Source of the DNA: Sva-07 sp963715285
GTDB lineage: Bacteria; Actinomycetota; Acidimicrobiia; Acidimicrobiales; Ilumatobacteraceae
NCBI GenBank assembly: GCA_963715285.1
Contig: CAVQRU010000022.1
Coordinates: 154,282 to 218,281 of the forward strand
Direction: 5' to 3'
DNA: 64,000 nt
Positions 27,265 through 35,497 of the stretch are shown here, in pieces. The notes beneath the pieces are model-generated. The model saw only the letters and a program-made list of their open reading frames with translations, searched no databases and had not been told where the DNA came from. How positions within the stretch are numbered: the first letter of the stretch is position 1; every line of letters starts with the position of its first letter. The position numbers and the translations under genes were made by a program.

Positions 27265-28575
27265 GTGACCGATCGAGCCGAGCGCGAAGCGGATGCTGTC
27301 CGTGGGCCGCTCGACGGTGTCCACGACACCACGCACGAGATGGATCGCGGGGTGCTGCCCACCGGCGAGCTGCCCGCCCTGGTGCGCGATCCGAACGCCA
27401 CGAAGCCTCGGATCCGGCCGATCCGTTTCACGATCAAGGCGCTGCTGTTCATCATCGTCGCCGTGTTCCTGCTGCCTCCGGTGCTCAGCGGGTTCCGCCA
27501 GGCGATCGAGACCGCCCGTGAGGTCAATCCCGGCCTCCTGGCAGCAGGGTTCGTGCTGCAGTTGCTGGCGCTGTTCTGTTACTCGCTGCTCACGAGGGCG
27601 ACGCTCGGCACCGCGGGGCGGCAGCTCTCGATGGCGCGGATGTTCCGCATCCAGCTGAGCACCAAGGCGCTGTCGAACATCGTGCCCGGTGGGAACGCGG
27701 CGAGTTCCGCGCTCGGGTATCGGCTGATGACGCTGTCGGGCGTCCGCGGTCCCGACGCCGGGTTCGCGCTCGCCATGGCCGGCATCGGTTCCGCGGTCGT
27801 CCTCAACATCATCTTCTGGACCGGGCTGATCATGTCGGTGCCGTTCCGCGGTGTGAACGAGGCCTACAGCCTCGCTGCGTTGGCCGGCATCATCATCATC
27901 GGGATCGCGGCCGGCCTCGTGATCGGTGTCATGGACGGCTCGGGCCGAGCTGAACGGTTCGTGCGGTGGATCGCCCGGAAGATCCGCCTCGACGAGGACA
28001 AGTTCGCGACGGCGCTCCACCAGATGGCTGAACGGCTCGAGGAGCTGATCAGCGACCGCCAACTGCTGCGCAAGGTGGTGTTCTGGGCCACCGCGAACTG
28101 GCTGCTCGACGCCGCATCGCTCTGGGTCTTCGTTCGGGCCTTCGGCGGCACACTCAGCCTCGACGCGCTGCTCGTGGCGTTCGGGCTGGCCAACGTGCTC
28201 GCTGCGATCCCGATCCTGCCCGGCGGCCTCGGCGTCGTCGACGCCACCTATCTCACGACCCTGGTCGGTTTCGGGATTCCGCGGCGCGTGGTGGTCGCGG
28301 CGATCGGCACGTACCGGCTCGCCCAGTACCTGATGCCGATCGCGCTGGGCGCCTTGGCATACGCATCGCTGCGGGTCGGACCGTGGAAGATCGAGAAGCG
28401 GGACCGACTGGTCAGGCTCCGCGACCTCGCCCGGGCAGAGTCGGAGAAGGGCGAGTCCCGCCTCGACTTCGCGCTGCGCTTCGGCGGCCGCCGCGCGGTG
28501 GTCGACGAAGACGAGGACCCGGCGTTGCGGGCAGTGCTGAAGCCCGAGACCGACACCTCGCCGGACGACGACTGA
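27265..28575 (+). CDS. Lysylphosphatidylglycerol synthase-like (UPF0104/YbhN) membrane protein
   Basis: Protein of 436 residues. The N-terminal cytosolic 55 residues are followed by about eight helices. Landmarks are FRIQLSTKALSNIVPGGNAAS and the late IPILPGGLGVVDATY, both typical of the flippase domain of MprF-like proteins. There is no lysyl-transferase domain. Such proteins move or sort lipids, but the substrate is unknown. AGGAAGG at 27254-27260 sits four bases before GTG 27265, although TAGGAA could also be a -10. Confidence 0.82.
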   Translation: MTDRAEREADAVRGPLDGVHDTTHEMDRGVLPTGELPALVRDPNATKPRIRPIRFTIKALLFIIVAVFLLPPVLSGFRQAIETAREVNPGLLAAGFVLQLLALFCYSLLTRATLGTAGRQLSMARMFRIQLSTKALSNIVPGGNAASSALGYRLMTLSGVRGPDAGFALAMAGIGSAVVLNIIFWTGLIMSVPFRGVNEAYSLAALAGIIIIGIAAGLVIGVMDGSGRAERFVRWIARKIRLDEDKFATALHQMAERLEELISDRQLLRKVVFWATANWLLDAASLWVFVRAFGGTLSLDALLVAFGLANVLAAIPILPGGLGVVDATYLTTLVGFGIPRRVVVAAIGTYRLAQYLMPIALGALAYASLRVGPWKIEKRDRLVRLRDLARAESEKGESRLDFALRFGGRRAVVDEDEDPALRAVLKPETDTSPDDD

Positions 28576-28614
28576 ACGCTCGGCGCGGCTTTCGTCGCGC
28601 CCTCGATCGGGCAG

Positions 28615-28620
28615 TACCGT
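28615..28620 (+). promoter_or_regulatory. -10 box of the MaoC gene
   Basis: TACCGT, 7 bases before ATG 28628. Confidence 0.5.
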
Positions 28621-28627
28621 CGCGTCC

Positions 28628-29143
28628 ATGACAGTGCACGAACGCCCCTTCGGTCGATACCTCGAGGACTTCACCCCGGGCGACATCCTGCGCCACTGGC
28701 CCGGCAAGACGATCACGGAGTACGACGACCATCTGTTCTGCATGATCACGATGAACCATCATCCGCTGCACACCAACGACTGGTTCGCCGCGGAATCGGT
28801 GCAGGGACGCAACGTCGTGGTCGGCAACCTCGTGTACAGCCTCGTGCTGGGGATGAGCGTCCCCGACGTGAGTGGCGCGGCGATCGCCAACCTCGAGGTC
28901 GAGACGCTGCAGCACAAGTTCCCGACCTTCCATGGCGACACGATCCACGCCGAGACGCGTGTGCTCGAGGTGACCGAGTCGAAGTCGAAGCCCGACCGCG
29001 GGATCGTCAAGGTCGAGACGAAGGGGTTCAACCAGGACGGCAAGGAAGTCTGCTACTTCACCCGCAAGGTGTTGATCTGGAAGCGCGAGTTCGCCCCCGA
29101 GCGCAAGCGTCCGTACGACGGCACCGACGTCTGGGCCGACTGA
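28628..29143 (+). CDS. MaoC-like (R)-hydratase, probable mesaconyl-CoA hydratase
   Basis: Single hot-dog domain of 171 residues. It has the hydratase-2 type segment FCMITMNHHPLHTNDWFA (Asn/His in place of the usual Asp/His pair), then VVGNLVYSLVLGMSV. Similar short MaoC proteins stand next to malyl-CoA lyase genes in Streptomyces ethylmalonyl-CoA clusters and are taken to be mesaconyl-CoA hydratases. Here the lyase genes follow within 1.5 kb on the same strand, with mutY in between. The assignment rests on this context; an enoyl-CoA hydratase of another pathway is possible. Confidence 0.7.
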   Translation: MTVHERPFGRYLEDFTPGDILRHWPGKTITEYDDHLFCMITMNHHPLHTNDWFAAESVQGRNVVVGNLVYSLVLGMSVPDVSGAAIANLEVETLQHKFPTFHGDTIHAETRVLEVTESKSKPDRGIVKVETKGFNQDGKEVCYFTRKVLIWKREFAPERKRPYDGTDVWAD

Positions 29144-29162
29144 CCCACCGGCGCGGGCCGTC

Positions 29163-30012
29163 ATGATCGACCCGGGCGCCGTGCTGGCGTGGGGTGCGCA
29201 CGATCTACGCGACCTACCGTGGCGACGCGAGCGTGATCCGTGGCGCATCCACGTCGCGGAGGTGATGCTGCAGCAGACCCAGGCCGATCGGGTGGTCCCG
29301 AAGTGGACCGCGTTCCTCGATGCGTTCCCGACGGCGTCGGCGTGCGCGGCCGCGTCGCTCGCCGACGTGTTGCGCCTGTGGCAGGGGCTCGGCTATCCCC
29401 GGCGAGCGCGCAACCTGCACCTCGCCGCCTCGGTCGTGGTCGATCGGCACGGCGGACGTCTCCCTGACGACCTCGACGGTCTGCTCGCCCTCCCGGGCAT
29501 CGGGCCCTACACCGCGCGCGCGGTGTTGGCGTTCGCCTTCGAGCGCGACGTGGCGGTCGTCGACACGAACATCGCTCGCATCCTCGCTCGGACCGGCGGC
29601 GAGCGGCTGACACCCGCCAGGGCCCAGGCGGCCGCCGACGAGCTGGTGCCGACCGGTCAGGGATGGCTGTGGAACCAAGTGCTGATGGACCTCGGCGCCA
29701 CCGTGTGCCGTCCGGTGCCTCGATGCGATGCATGTCCGCTCGCGTCGTCGTGTCGGTGGAACCGTGCCGGTCGTCCCGACTCCCGACCCCGCTGTCGGCT
29801 CTGCCGGTGTCAGCACACGTCAGGCACCGTTCGAGGGCAGCGACCGGCAGGCCCGAGGCCGGGTGCTCAGCGCGCTCGGCGATCGTCCCCGTCCAGCAGG
29901 GGACTTCGACCCCCGCATCGTCGCGGGCCTGGTCGCCGACGGCCTCGTCGATTCCGACGGCACCACCCTGACCCTCCCCGGTGTCACATCTGGGGTCAGA
30001 CCACAGAGGTGA
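29163..30012 (+). pseudogene. mutY: A/G-specific adenine glycosylase (mutY), frameshifted
   Basis: HhH-GPD base-excision enzyme that removes A opposite 8-oxoG. The first frame covers the glycosylase domain: VMLQQTQADRV (catalytic Glu would be here, but the segment reads EVMLQQTQ), LPGIGPYTARAV and the Fe-S cysteines CRPVPRCDACPLASSC. After RWNRAGRPD the homology continues in the +1 frame (DPAVGSAGVSTRQAPFEGSDRQ to VADGLVDSDGTTLTLP), so one extra base lies near 29779-29787. Without the shift the first frame runs on into the next gene and makes an artificial 653-residue fusion. The true stop (30010-30012) lies inside a palindrome. Sequencing error is possible. Confidence 0.75.
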
Positions 30013-30019
30013 CACCGGG
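29977..30019. repeat. REP-like palindrome 4, core GGGGTCAGACC(A)C
   Basis: Centred on base 29998 with 21-base arms and two mismatches (29993/30003, 29988/30008). The arms CCCGGTGTCAC differ from all other copies. One core C is A here. The mutY stop codon (+1 frame) lies in the right arm, and the last mutY residues are encoded by the element. Confidence 0.82.
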
Positions 30020-30047
30020 CGGATTGGTCGGGGTCGGTCACCAGATC

Positions 30048-30053
30048 TACGGT
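30048..30053 (+). promoter_or_regulatory. -10 box of the malyl-CoA lyase gene
   Basis: TACGGT, 6 bases before GTG 30060. This shows that the lyase has its own start and is not fused to mutY. Confidence 0.6.
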
Positions 30054-30059
30054 TGCAGC

Positions 30060-31124
30060 GTGCGCCCAGCCCGAGACTTCTTCCGCCCGCTCGCCGTCGG
30101 GGCCCCCGATCCCGTCCGCGAGATCCCGTTCCCGCCGAGTCGGATGATCCACTTCTTCCCGGCCGCCAACGAGAAGATGCGTTCCAAGGTGCCGGAGATC
30201 GCTCCGACGGTCGACATCCTGCTCGCCAACCTCGAAGACGGCGTTCCCGCCGACCAGAAGGAGGCTGCCCGGGCCGGGTTGATCGAGGTGGCCCGGACGG
30301 TCGACTTCGGAGAGACCCAGTTCTGGACCCGCGTCAACAGCCTCGACTCGCCGTGGGGTCTCGACGACCTCACCGCAGCCGTGCTCGAAGCGGGCGAGGC
30401 GCTCGACGTGATCATGATCCCCAAGGTCGAGGGTCCCGAGGACATCCACTACGTCGACCGGTTGCTCGCCCAACTCGAGGCGAAGGCCGGGCTCACCGAG
30501 CCCCTCCTGGTCCATGCCATCCTGGAAACGGCCAGGGGTGTGGCCAACGTCGAGGAGATCTGCGCGGCGTCGCCGCGGATGCAGGGGCTGTCGCTCGGGC
30601 CCGCCGACCTCGCCGCCAACCGCCGGATGAAGACGACCCGGGTCGGCGGCGGACACCCGGGGTACCTCGTGCGCGCCGATCCCGATGTCGACGCCGACGG
30701 CAACGCCGACATCGAGGCTCCCCGCACCACGTACCAGCAGGATCTGTGGCACTACACGATCGCCCGCATGGTCGATGCGTGCGTCACCAACGGGATCCTG
30801 CCGTTCTACGGGCCCTTCGGTGACATCAAGGACACCGTTGCCTGCGAGGACCAGTTCCGCAACGCCTACCTGCTCGGCTGCGTCGGCGCCTGGAGCCTCC
30901 ACCCGGTACAGATCGGCATCGCGAAGAAGGTCTTCAGCCCCGACCCGGCCGATGTCGCCCACGCCCAACGGGTGATCGACGCCATGGGCGACGGCACCGG
31001 CGCCATCATGCTCGACGGCAAGATGGAGGACGACGCCAGCGTCAAACAGTGCCGCGTCGTCGTCGAGCTCGCCCACGCACTCGCCGAGCGCGATCCCGAC
31101 CTCGCCGCGCTGTACGGCTTCTGA
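30060..31124 (+). CDS. mcl: HpcH/HpaI-family lyase, probable L-malyl-CoA / beta-methylmalyl-CoA lyase
   Basis: Protein of 354 residues, longer than CitE and close to Mcl1. It shows LLANLEDGVP (metal Glu/Asp), MIPKVEGPEDI, ILETARGVANVEEI (metal Glu) and LSLGPADLAANRRMKTTRVGG, plus the late SLHPVQIGIAKKVF. The enzyme splits malyl-CoA to glyoxylate and acetyl-CoA, and methylmalyl-CoA to glyoxylate and propionyl-CoA. The GTG start directly follows the promoter box. The second lyase follows after ten bases. Confidence 0.82.
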   Translation: MRPARDFFRPLAVGAPDPVREIPFPPSRMIHFFPAANEKMRSKVPEIAPTVDILLANLEDGVPADQKEAARAGLIEVARTVDFGETQFWTRVNSLDSPWGLDDLTAAVLEAGEALDVIMIPKVEGPEDIHYVDRLLAQLEAKAGLTEPLLVHAILETARGVANVEEICAASPRMQGLSLGPADLAANRRMKTTRVGGGHPGYLVRADPDVDADGNADIEAPRTTYQQDLWHYTIARMVDACVTNGILPFYGPFGDIKDTVACEDQFRNAYLLGCVGAWSLHPVQIGIAKKVFSPDPADVAHAQRVIDAMGDGTGAIMLDGKMEDDASVKQCRVVVELAHALAERDPDLAALYGF

Positions 31125-31134
31125 GGAGAGAACG

Positions 31135-32004
31135 ATGACCGACGAACTCCGCCCCCGCCGTTCGGTGCTGTACATGCCGGCGGCCAACGACCGTGCGCTC
31201 GAGAAGGCGCAGACGATCCCGGCCGACGCGATCATCTTCGACCTCGAGGATGCGGTCGCTCCCGATGCCAAGCCCGATGCCCGTGCGAAGGCGGTCGCCG
31301 CGGTGCAGTCGGGCAGCTACGGGAACCGTGAGCTCACGATCCGCTGCAACGGTCTCGACACGCAGTGGGGGGCCGACGACGTGAGGGCGGCGGGAGCGGC
31401 CGGGCCCGCGGCTGTCGTGATCCCGAAAGTCGACTCGGTCGAGTACGTCGATCGGGTGTCGGCACTGCTCGACGAGGCGGCGGCGCCGTCGAGCGTGAAG
31501 ATCTGGCCGATGATCGAGACGCCGACGGCGATCTTCAACGTCCGCTCGATCGCCGCTCACCCACGGGTGGCAGTGCTCGTGATGGGCACGAACGACCTGG
31601 CCAAGGAGTTGCGGTCGCCGCTCGTTCCGAGCCGACACCCGCTGGTGCCGCACCTGGCGACCGCGCTGCTCGCAGCGCGCGAGGCGGGCAAGGTGATCCT
31701 CGACGGGGTGTACAACGACGTGAAGAACCCGGACGGCTTCGAGGCCGAATGCCGCCAGGGAATGGAGATGGGCTTCGACGGCAAGACGCTGATCCACCCG
31801 ACCCAGGTCGAACCCGCGAACGACATGTGGGCGCCGTCCCCCGACGACATCGACTACGCCGAACGGGTGATCGCCGCGTTCGACGAGGCGGTCGCCGACG
31901 GCCGCGGCGTCGTCACCGTCGATGGTCGGATGATCGAGAACCTCCACGTCGACAACGCCCGCCGCGTCCTCGCCACCGCCGCGGCGATCGCCGCGCTCGG
32001 CTGA
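31135..32004 (+). CDS. HpcH/HpaI-family CoA ester lyase or malyl-CoA thioesterase (CitE/Mcl2-like)
   Basis: Protein of 289 residues with RRSVLYMPAANDRALEKA, IIFDLEDAVAPDAK, VIPKVDSVEYV, PMIETPTAIFNV and GFDGKTLIHPTQVEPAN, all in CitE order. Paired lyase genes occur in the ethylmalonyl-CoA pathway, where the second protein (Mcl2) hydrolyses (S)-malyl-CoA to malate. That role is plausible here from position; citramalyl-CoA lyase is the alternative. GGAGAG sits at 31124-31129 before ATG 31135, and the gap to mcl is ten bases, so the two form an operon. Confidence 0.75.
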   Translation: MTDELRPRRSVLYMPAANDRALEKAQTIPADAIIFDLEDAVAPDAKPDARAKAVAAVQSGSYGNRELTIRCNGLDTQWGADDVRAAGAAGPAAVVIPKVDSVEYVDRVSALLDEAAAPSSVKIWPMIETPTAIFNVRSIAAHPRVAVLVMGTNDLAKELRSPLVPSRHPLVPHLATALLAAREAGKVILDGVYNDVKNPDGFEAECRQGMEMGFDGKTLIHPTQVEPANDMWAPSPDDIDYAERVIAAFDEAVADGRGVVTVDGRMIENLHVDNARRVLATAAAIAALG

Positions 32005-32017
32005 GATCCCCAACCAC

Positions 32018-32070
32018 CCGAAATCTGCCCGGATCGTCGCGCTCAGCGCGATGATCCAGGCAAATTTCGG
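32018..32070. repeat. 53-base palindrome, copy 1
   Basis: It starts CCGAAATCT and ends GGCAAATTTCGG, with centre GCTCAGC. Arms pair over the whole length apart from three single mismatches. It lies between the convergent lyase and UGSC genes and probably ends both transcripts. A second 53-base copy with the same ends is at 39930. Confidence 0.8.
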
Positions 32071-32082
32071 AGGCGTGTGGTG

Positions 32083-32619
32083 TTACGCCTGGGGGCTGAC
32101 GCCGGACGTCACGCTGGCGAGGATGTCGTCGAAGGCGGCGTCGGCGTACGCGACCATCTCGTCGTCGGTGCGGTCCTGGATCGGGTGCGGCGTGAACACG
32201 CGTGCGACCGACGGGAAGCCCAACGAGGTCGACTGGGCGATCGCCGCATCGACGAACTGCGCGGACGCGATGAACATGCCCGGCACGCCACGGATCTCCA
32301 GATCGCTGATGTCGTGCACACTGCACGACGTGCAACTGCCTCAATCGGCGAGCGCCTCGATCACGACCTGACACTCGATCGAGATCTGATGGCGAAGGTC
32401 GACCGGCGCCGGCTTGGTGAACGTGGGCTTGCGGTACCGCTTGACGTTGGCGCCGACGTCGACGAGTCGCTGCTCGATCCGATCGAGGAACACGTCGCCC
32501 CGTGGTTTGGAGATGTCGAGCAGGCCGACCGTCAGGCCCTCCAGCGATGCCGGTCGGGCGATGCGCTGACGCTCGGCGACGTTGCGTTCGCTCGTCGGGT
32601 CGAGGATCGTGGTGGCCAT
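32083..32619 (-). CDS. UGSC-family selenoprotein (in-frame TGA read as selenocysteine)
   Basis: Protein of 178 residues if TGA at 32343-32341 is read through. Upstream of it the frame gives GLTVGLLDISKPRGDVFLDRI to QVVIEALAD. The TGA is followed by GSCTSCSVHD in the same frame, then a normal C-terminus. This is the U-G-S-C motif that defines the family known as UGSC (seleno)protein; homologues have Sec or Cys there. A hairpin with loop GUG starts 11 bases after the TGA. ATG 32619 lies five bases after the stop of the partner gene, one operon. A thiol redox role is likely; the substrate is unknown. Confidence 0.82.
32311..32329 (-). promoter_or_regulatory. Candidate bacterial SECIS hairpin
   Basis: On the minus strand GTCGTGCA and TGCACGAC pair over eight bases around loop GUG, 11 bases after the candidate Sec codon; the loop begins 19 bases after it. 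Bacterial SECIS elements lie in this distance range and have a G among the first two loop bases. Confidence 0.6.
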
Positions 32620-32624
32620 GGCGC

Positions 32625-34076
32625 TCAGTATGTCACCGCTCGGGTGACGGGCTTCGACCCGACGTCGCCGTTGGCCCACCCGCCGATGATCTCCGAGAAC
32701 AGCCCGGCGCCGCCACCGGCGTAGGCCAGCATCAACCCGCCCGGTCGGAACTTCGGCAGCGACGGGGCATCGGCGAATGCGTCGGGGAGACCCTCGGCGA
32801 TACCGCCTGCTCCTCGTACGAGTTCTGTACCCGGTCGGTTCAGGTGCGCCGAGATCCCCGCGACGATCTGCTCGCGGGTCCAGTTCGCCTCGGCGAACAC
32901 CCGGGCGTGTTCGGGACCCATCACCAGGATCGCGTCGAACCCCAGGATGAGTTTCGGGTGGTGCATCGTCTGCAGGCTCGCTGCCAACGATCTCGCCAAC
33001 GAGTCGGGCTCGCGAGACAGTTGGTCGACGACGCAGCGCGTTCCCTCACCGGCGAAGACGGTCAACGCGTCGACGCCCGGTTCGATCCCGTGTTCGCCCG
33101 CCAGCGTTCCGTACGGTGACTCGGCGTCGTTCTCGGCGAAGCAGAACCCGACCTTGCCAGGACTCCCGTGGGTGGCCCGATCGACCTCTCCGGGGCGCCC
33201 GCCCCCGACGTTGCGGATCACCAGCTGCAGCGCCCGCCCGATCGTCGAGTTCGCCCGGTTGCCCTGTCCGAGTGCGTTGCCGCCCGAGTTCATCCCGATC
33301 GCTCTGGTGCCCGGACCGCTGCACACGATCACGGGACCGACCGGCATCGTCGTGGCGAGGAGGCCGTGCATGTTGAACTCGTCGTTGCACACCGCCTCGA
33401 CCGCCGTGAGCACCCATGGGAGGTACTCGGGGAGGCAGCCCGCCATCACGGCAGCGATCGCCACCTTCTCGACGCTGACGTCGACCAGGTCCGGTGGCAC
33501 GGTGGCGACGACATCGGACGGGTGTCGGGTCGTGCCCGTCAGCATGCGCATCACCCGTTCCTCGGTCGGAGGAACGACGGGCAGGCCGTCGGTCCATCCC
33601 CGTGTGAACATCATCTCCATCTCGTCCTCGGCGCCGGCGACGTCGATGCGCCGCGATGCGAGCACGGTCGATCCGAAGCGCACCGCCAGCGCGTCGACGA
33701 GGTCCGGGTCGACGCTCATGGAACCACATCCCGGCCGCATCGCCGGGAGGTCGGGTCCGAGCCCGGCCACCCCGGTCACTCGTTCCCACTCGTCTCGGTG
33801 CCAGCCGACCGTGCGTTCCGTCTCGACGCCGTCGACGACGCGCAGCACGGTCGGAACGGTTTCGATGTCGTGGTGCCAGCTGACGGCGAGGTCGTGATCG
33901 TGGATCGCCGCCGGACTGCCGGGGAACCGCGGGTCGTCCTGTGTGTAGACCGTCAGCGCAGTGGCAGCGTCGAGTTGTCCGAGCACCGACACGACTGCGT
34001 GACACGTGGCGCACTCCTCTTTGACGATCACGACGATCCCGTCGGGAAGCACGTTTCGCTTGCTGGTGTCGGCCAT
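32625..34076 (-). CDS. Thioredoxin-domain protein, partner of the UGSC selenoprotein
   Basis: Protein of 483 residues. Residues 1-110 look like a thioredoxin fold with ECATCH near residue 22 and a cis-Pro-like TVPTVLRV. The rest is a large domain I cannot name, beginning GWTDGLPVVPPTEERV, with NSGGNALGQGNRANSTIGRA and GGGGAGLFSEIIGGW. A CGSM sequence lies between the two parts. Proteins with this second domain are found with UGSC genes, so the pair probably acts on one thiol-linked substrate. ATG 34076 is 7 bases after TACCGT. Confidence 0.65.
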   Translation of the reverse strand: MADTSKRNVLPDGIVVIVKEECATCHAVVSVLGQLDAATALTVYTQDDPRFPGSPAAIHDHDLAVSWHHDIETVPTVLRVVDGVETERTVGWHRDEWERVTGVAGLGPDLPAMRPGCGSMSVDPDLVDALAVRFGSTVLASRRIDVAGAEDEMEMMFTRGWTDGLPVVPPTEERVMRMLTGTTRHPSDVVATVPPDLVDVSVEKVAIAAVMAGCLPEYLPWVLTAVEAVCNDEFNMHGLLATTMPVGPVIVCSGPGTRAIGMNSGGNALGQGNRANSTIGRALQLVIRNVGGGRPGEVDRATHGSPGKVGFCFAENDAESPYGTLAGEHGIEPGVDALTVFAGEGTRCVVDQLSREPDSLARSLAASLQTMHHPKLILGFDAILVMGPEHARVFAEANWTREQIVAGISAHLNRPGTELVRGAGGIAEGLPDAFADAPSLPKFRPGGLMLAYAGGGAGLFSEIIGGWANGDVGSKPVTRAVTY

Positions 34077-34083
34077 GGGGGCG

Positions 34084-34089
34084 ACGGTA
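34084..34089 (-). promoter_or_regulatory. -10 box of the UGSC operon
   Basis: TACCGT on the minus strand, 7 bases before ATG 34076. It rejects a 55-residue N-terminal extension that is open in frame. Confidence 0.5.
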
Positions 34090-34264
34090 GCAACCCGGGT
34101 CGCCCGGCGAGTTCGTCGGGATCCGAGCGACGACTCGGATCGGCCGCAGCTGTCAATGACCCCGGCGACACGAATTACTTTCCCGGGGTTGCATCGACGA
34201 GCCGCGAACGATCTATCGTGCGCATATCGGGGCTTCACCACATTCAGATGTCACGTCCGGTGGC

Positions 34265-35098
34265 ATGACGGTGACGTTCCACGGCGTCCGTGGTTCGACG
34301 CCGTGCCACGGCGAGGAGATCGCTCGATACGGGGGCAACACCTCGTGCGTGTCGTTGGCGATTCCCGGCCAGGACCCCGTGCTCTTCGATCTCGGTACCG
34401 GCCTGCGGTACTTCGGCCAGACGTTGCCCGAGGACGATCCCTTCCGCGGCACCTGCCTCTTGAGTCACCTGCACTGGGACCACATCCAGGGGCTGCCGTT
34501 CTTCAAGCCGTTTCTCCGACCCGGAGCGAACGTCACGATCTATGCACCCAGCCAGCCCGGCGACATCACGGTGGAAGAGGTGTTCGCCGACACGATCAAG
34601 CCGCCGCTGTTCCCGATCCACTTCTCGATGTTCCCGGGCATGGTCGACCTCCACGAGATCGCCGACGACGAGTTCGTGGTGGGCGACGCGAAGGTGATGT
34701 CGCGACTGATTCCTCACGTCGGCCACACCGTCGGGTACCGGGTCGAGTGGAACGGTCGGTCGGTCGTGTACATCAGTGACCACCAGATGCCCGTCGACGG
34801 TTCCCACTCGGCGTGGCCGGGGGTGCTGGAACTCTGCGACGGCGCCGATCTCCTGATCCACGACGCCCAGTACACGCCCGACGAGTTCGCGACGAAGCGC
34901 GACTGGGGCCACTGCACGCCCGAGTACGCCGTGTGGCTGGCTGCCCAGGCCGGCGTCGCCCGGTTGGCGCTGTTCCATCACGACCCGGCGCACGACGACG
35001 AGGAACTCGACGGCATTCTCGGTGCCGCCATCGAGTGTGCGGCGAAGCTCGGGGTCGAGGCGTTCGGCGCTCGAGAGCGCACGACCGTCGACGTCTGA
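34265..35098 (+). CDS. Metallo-beta-lactamase fold phosphodiesterase-like hydrolase
   Basis: Protein of 277 residues with GVRGSTPCHG and YGGNTSCVS at the start, the metal motif LSHLHWDHIQG, a later VGHTVGYRV, SDHQMP and a final FHHDP. This set is that of the cAMP-phosphodiesterase/RNase Z-like branch found in many bacteria as the PhnP-like group. It probably cleaves a cyclic or phosphodiester substrate. A TTGCAT/TATCGT promoter at 34189-34219 lies upstream, divergent from the UGSC operon. Confidence 0.83.
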   Translation: MTVTFHGVRGSTPCHGEEIARYGGNTSCVSLAIPGQDPVLFDLGTGLRYFGQTLPEDDPFRGTCLLSHLHWDHIQGLPFFKPFLRPGANVTIYAPSQPGDITVEEVFADTIKPPLFPIHFSMFPGMVDLHEIADDEFVVGDAKVMSRLIPHVGHTVGYRVEWNGRSVVYISDHQMPVDGSHSAWPGVLELCDGADLLIHDAQYTPDEFATKRDWGHCTPEYAVWLAAQAGVARLALFHHDPAHDDEELDGILGAAIECAAKLGVEAFGARERTTVDV

Positions 35099-35103
35099 CG
35101 CAC

Positions 35104-35484
35104 TTGTCGACGCTGGCTGTCCTCGCTTCGGTCGCGCTCGGGCTGTCGTTCCTCGTCGCTGGTGGTTCGAAGGTCGCCGCCGGCGAGGCCTGGCCCGTTC
35201 AGGCGCGGGGGATGGGCGCCCCGGTCGTGGTGATCCCGGTGCTGCCATGGTTCGAGATCGCGCTCGGTGCCGTCCTCGTCGCTCAGTTGGCCCGGGTCGC
35301 CGCTGCGGTCGTTGCGCTGCTGGTGCTCGTGACATTCACGGCGCTGATCGTGCGCCGCCTCGCACAGGGGCAGCATCCACCGTGCGCCTGCTTCGGCGCC
35401 TGGTCGGCCTCGCCGCTGGGCTGGTCGCACGTCGTCCGCAACGTCGCCCTGATGGGGCTCGCTGTCATTGCGATCGTCGCGTAG
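35104..35484 (+). CDS. MauE/DoxX-like membrane protein
   Basis: Protein of 126 residues with four helices. The first helix has LSFLVAGGSKVAAGE, the MauE/DoxX pattern; the last loop has HPPCACFG with a CxC pair, typical of MauE proteins involved in disulfide formation or redox transfer at the membrane. I start at TTG 35104, five bases after the upstream stop, because no ATG or GTG gives the full first helix. The two genes are probably one operon. Confidence 0.65.
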   Translation: MSTLAVLASVALGLSFLVAGGSKVAAGEAWPVQARGMGAPVVVIPVLPWFEIALGAVLVAQLARVAAAVVALLVLVTFTALIVRRLAQGQHPPCACFGAWSASPLGWSHVVRNVALMGLAVIAIVA

Positions 35485-35497
35485 ATCCGGGTGCGCG

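Noticed and set aside
29163..31124. A 653-codon MutY-malyl-CoA lyase fusion
   Set aside because: MutY homology switches to the +1 frame near 29780, and the lyase has its own -10 box and GTG start.
32341..32619. Two separate small genes, or a broken gene, at the UGSC locus
   Set aside because: The frame is the same on both sides of the TGA and the TGA falls on the Sec position of a known motif, so one selenoprotein gene explains it better.
34189..34219. Riboswitch in the divergent region before the MBL-fold gene
   Set aside because: Only an ordinary -35/-10 pair and a short GC stem are visible; no known riboswitch core was found.
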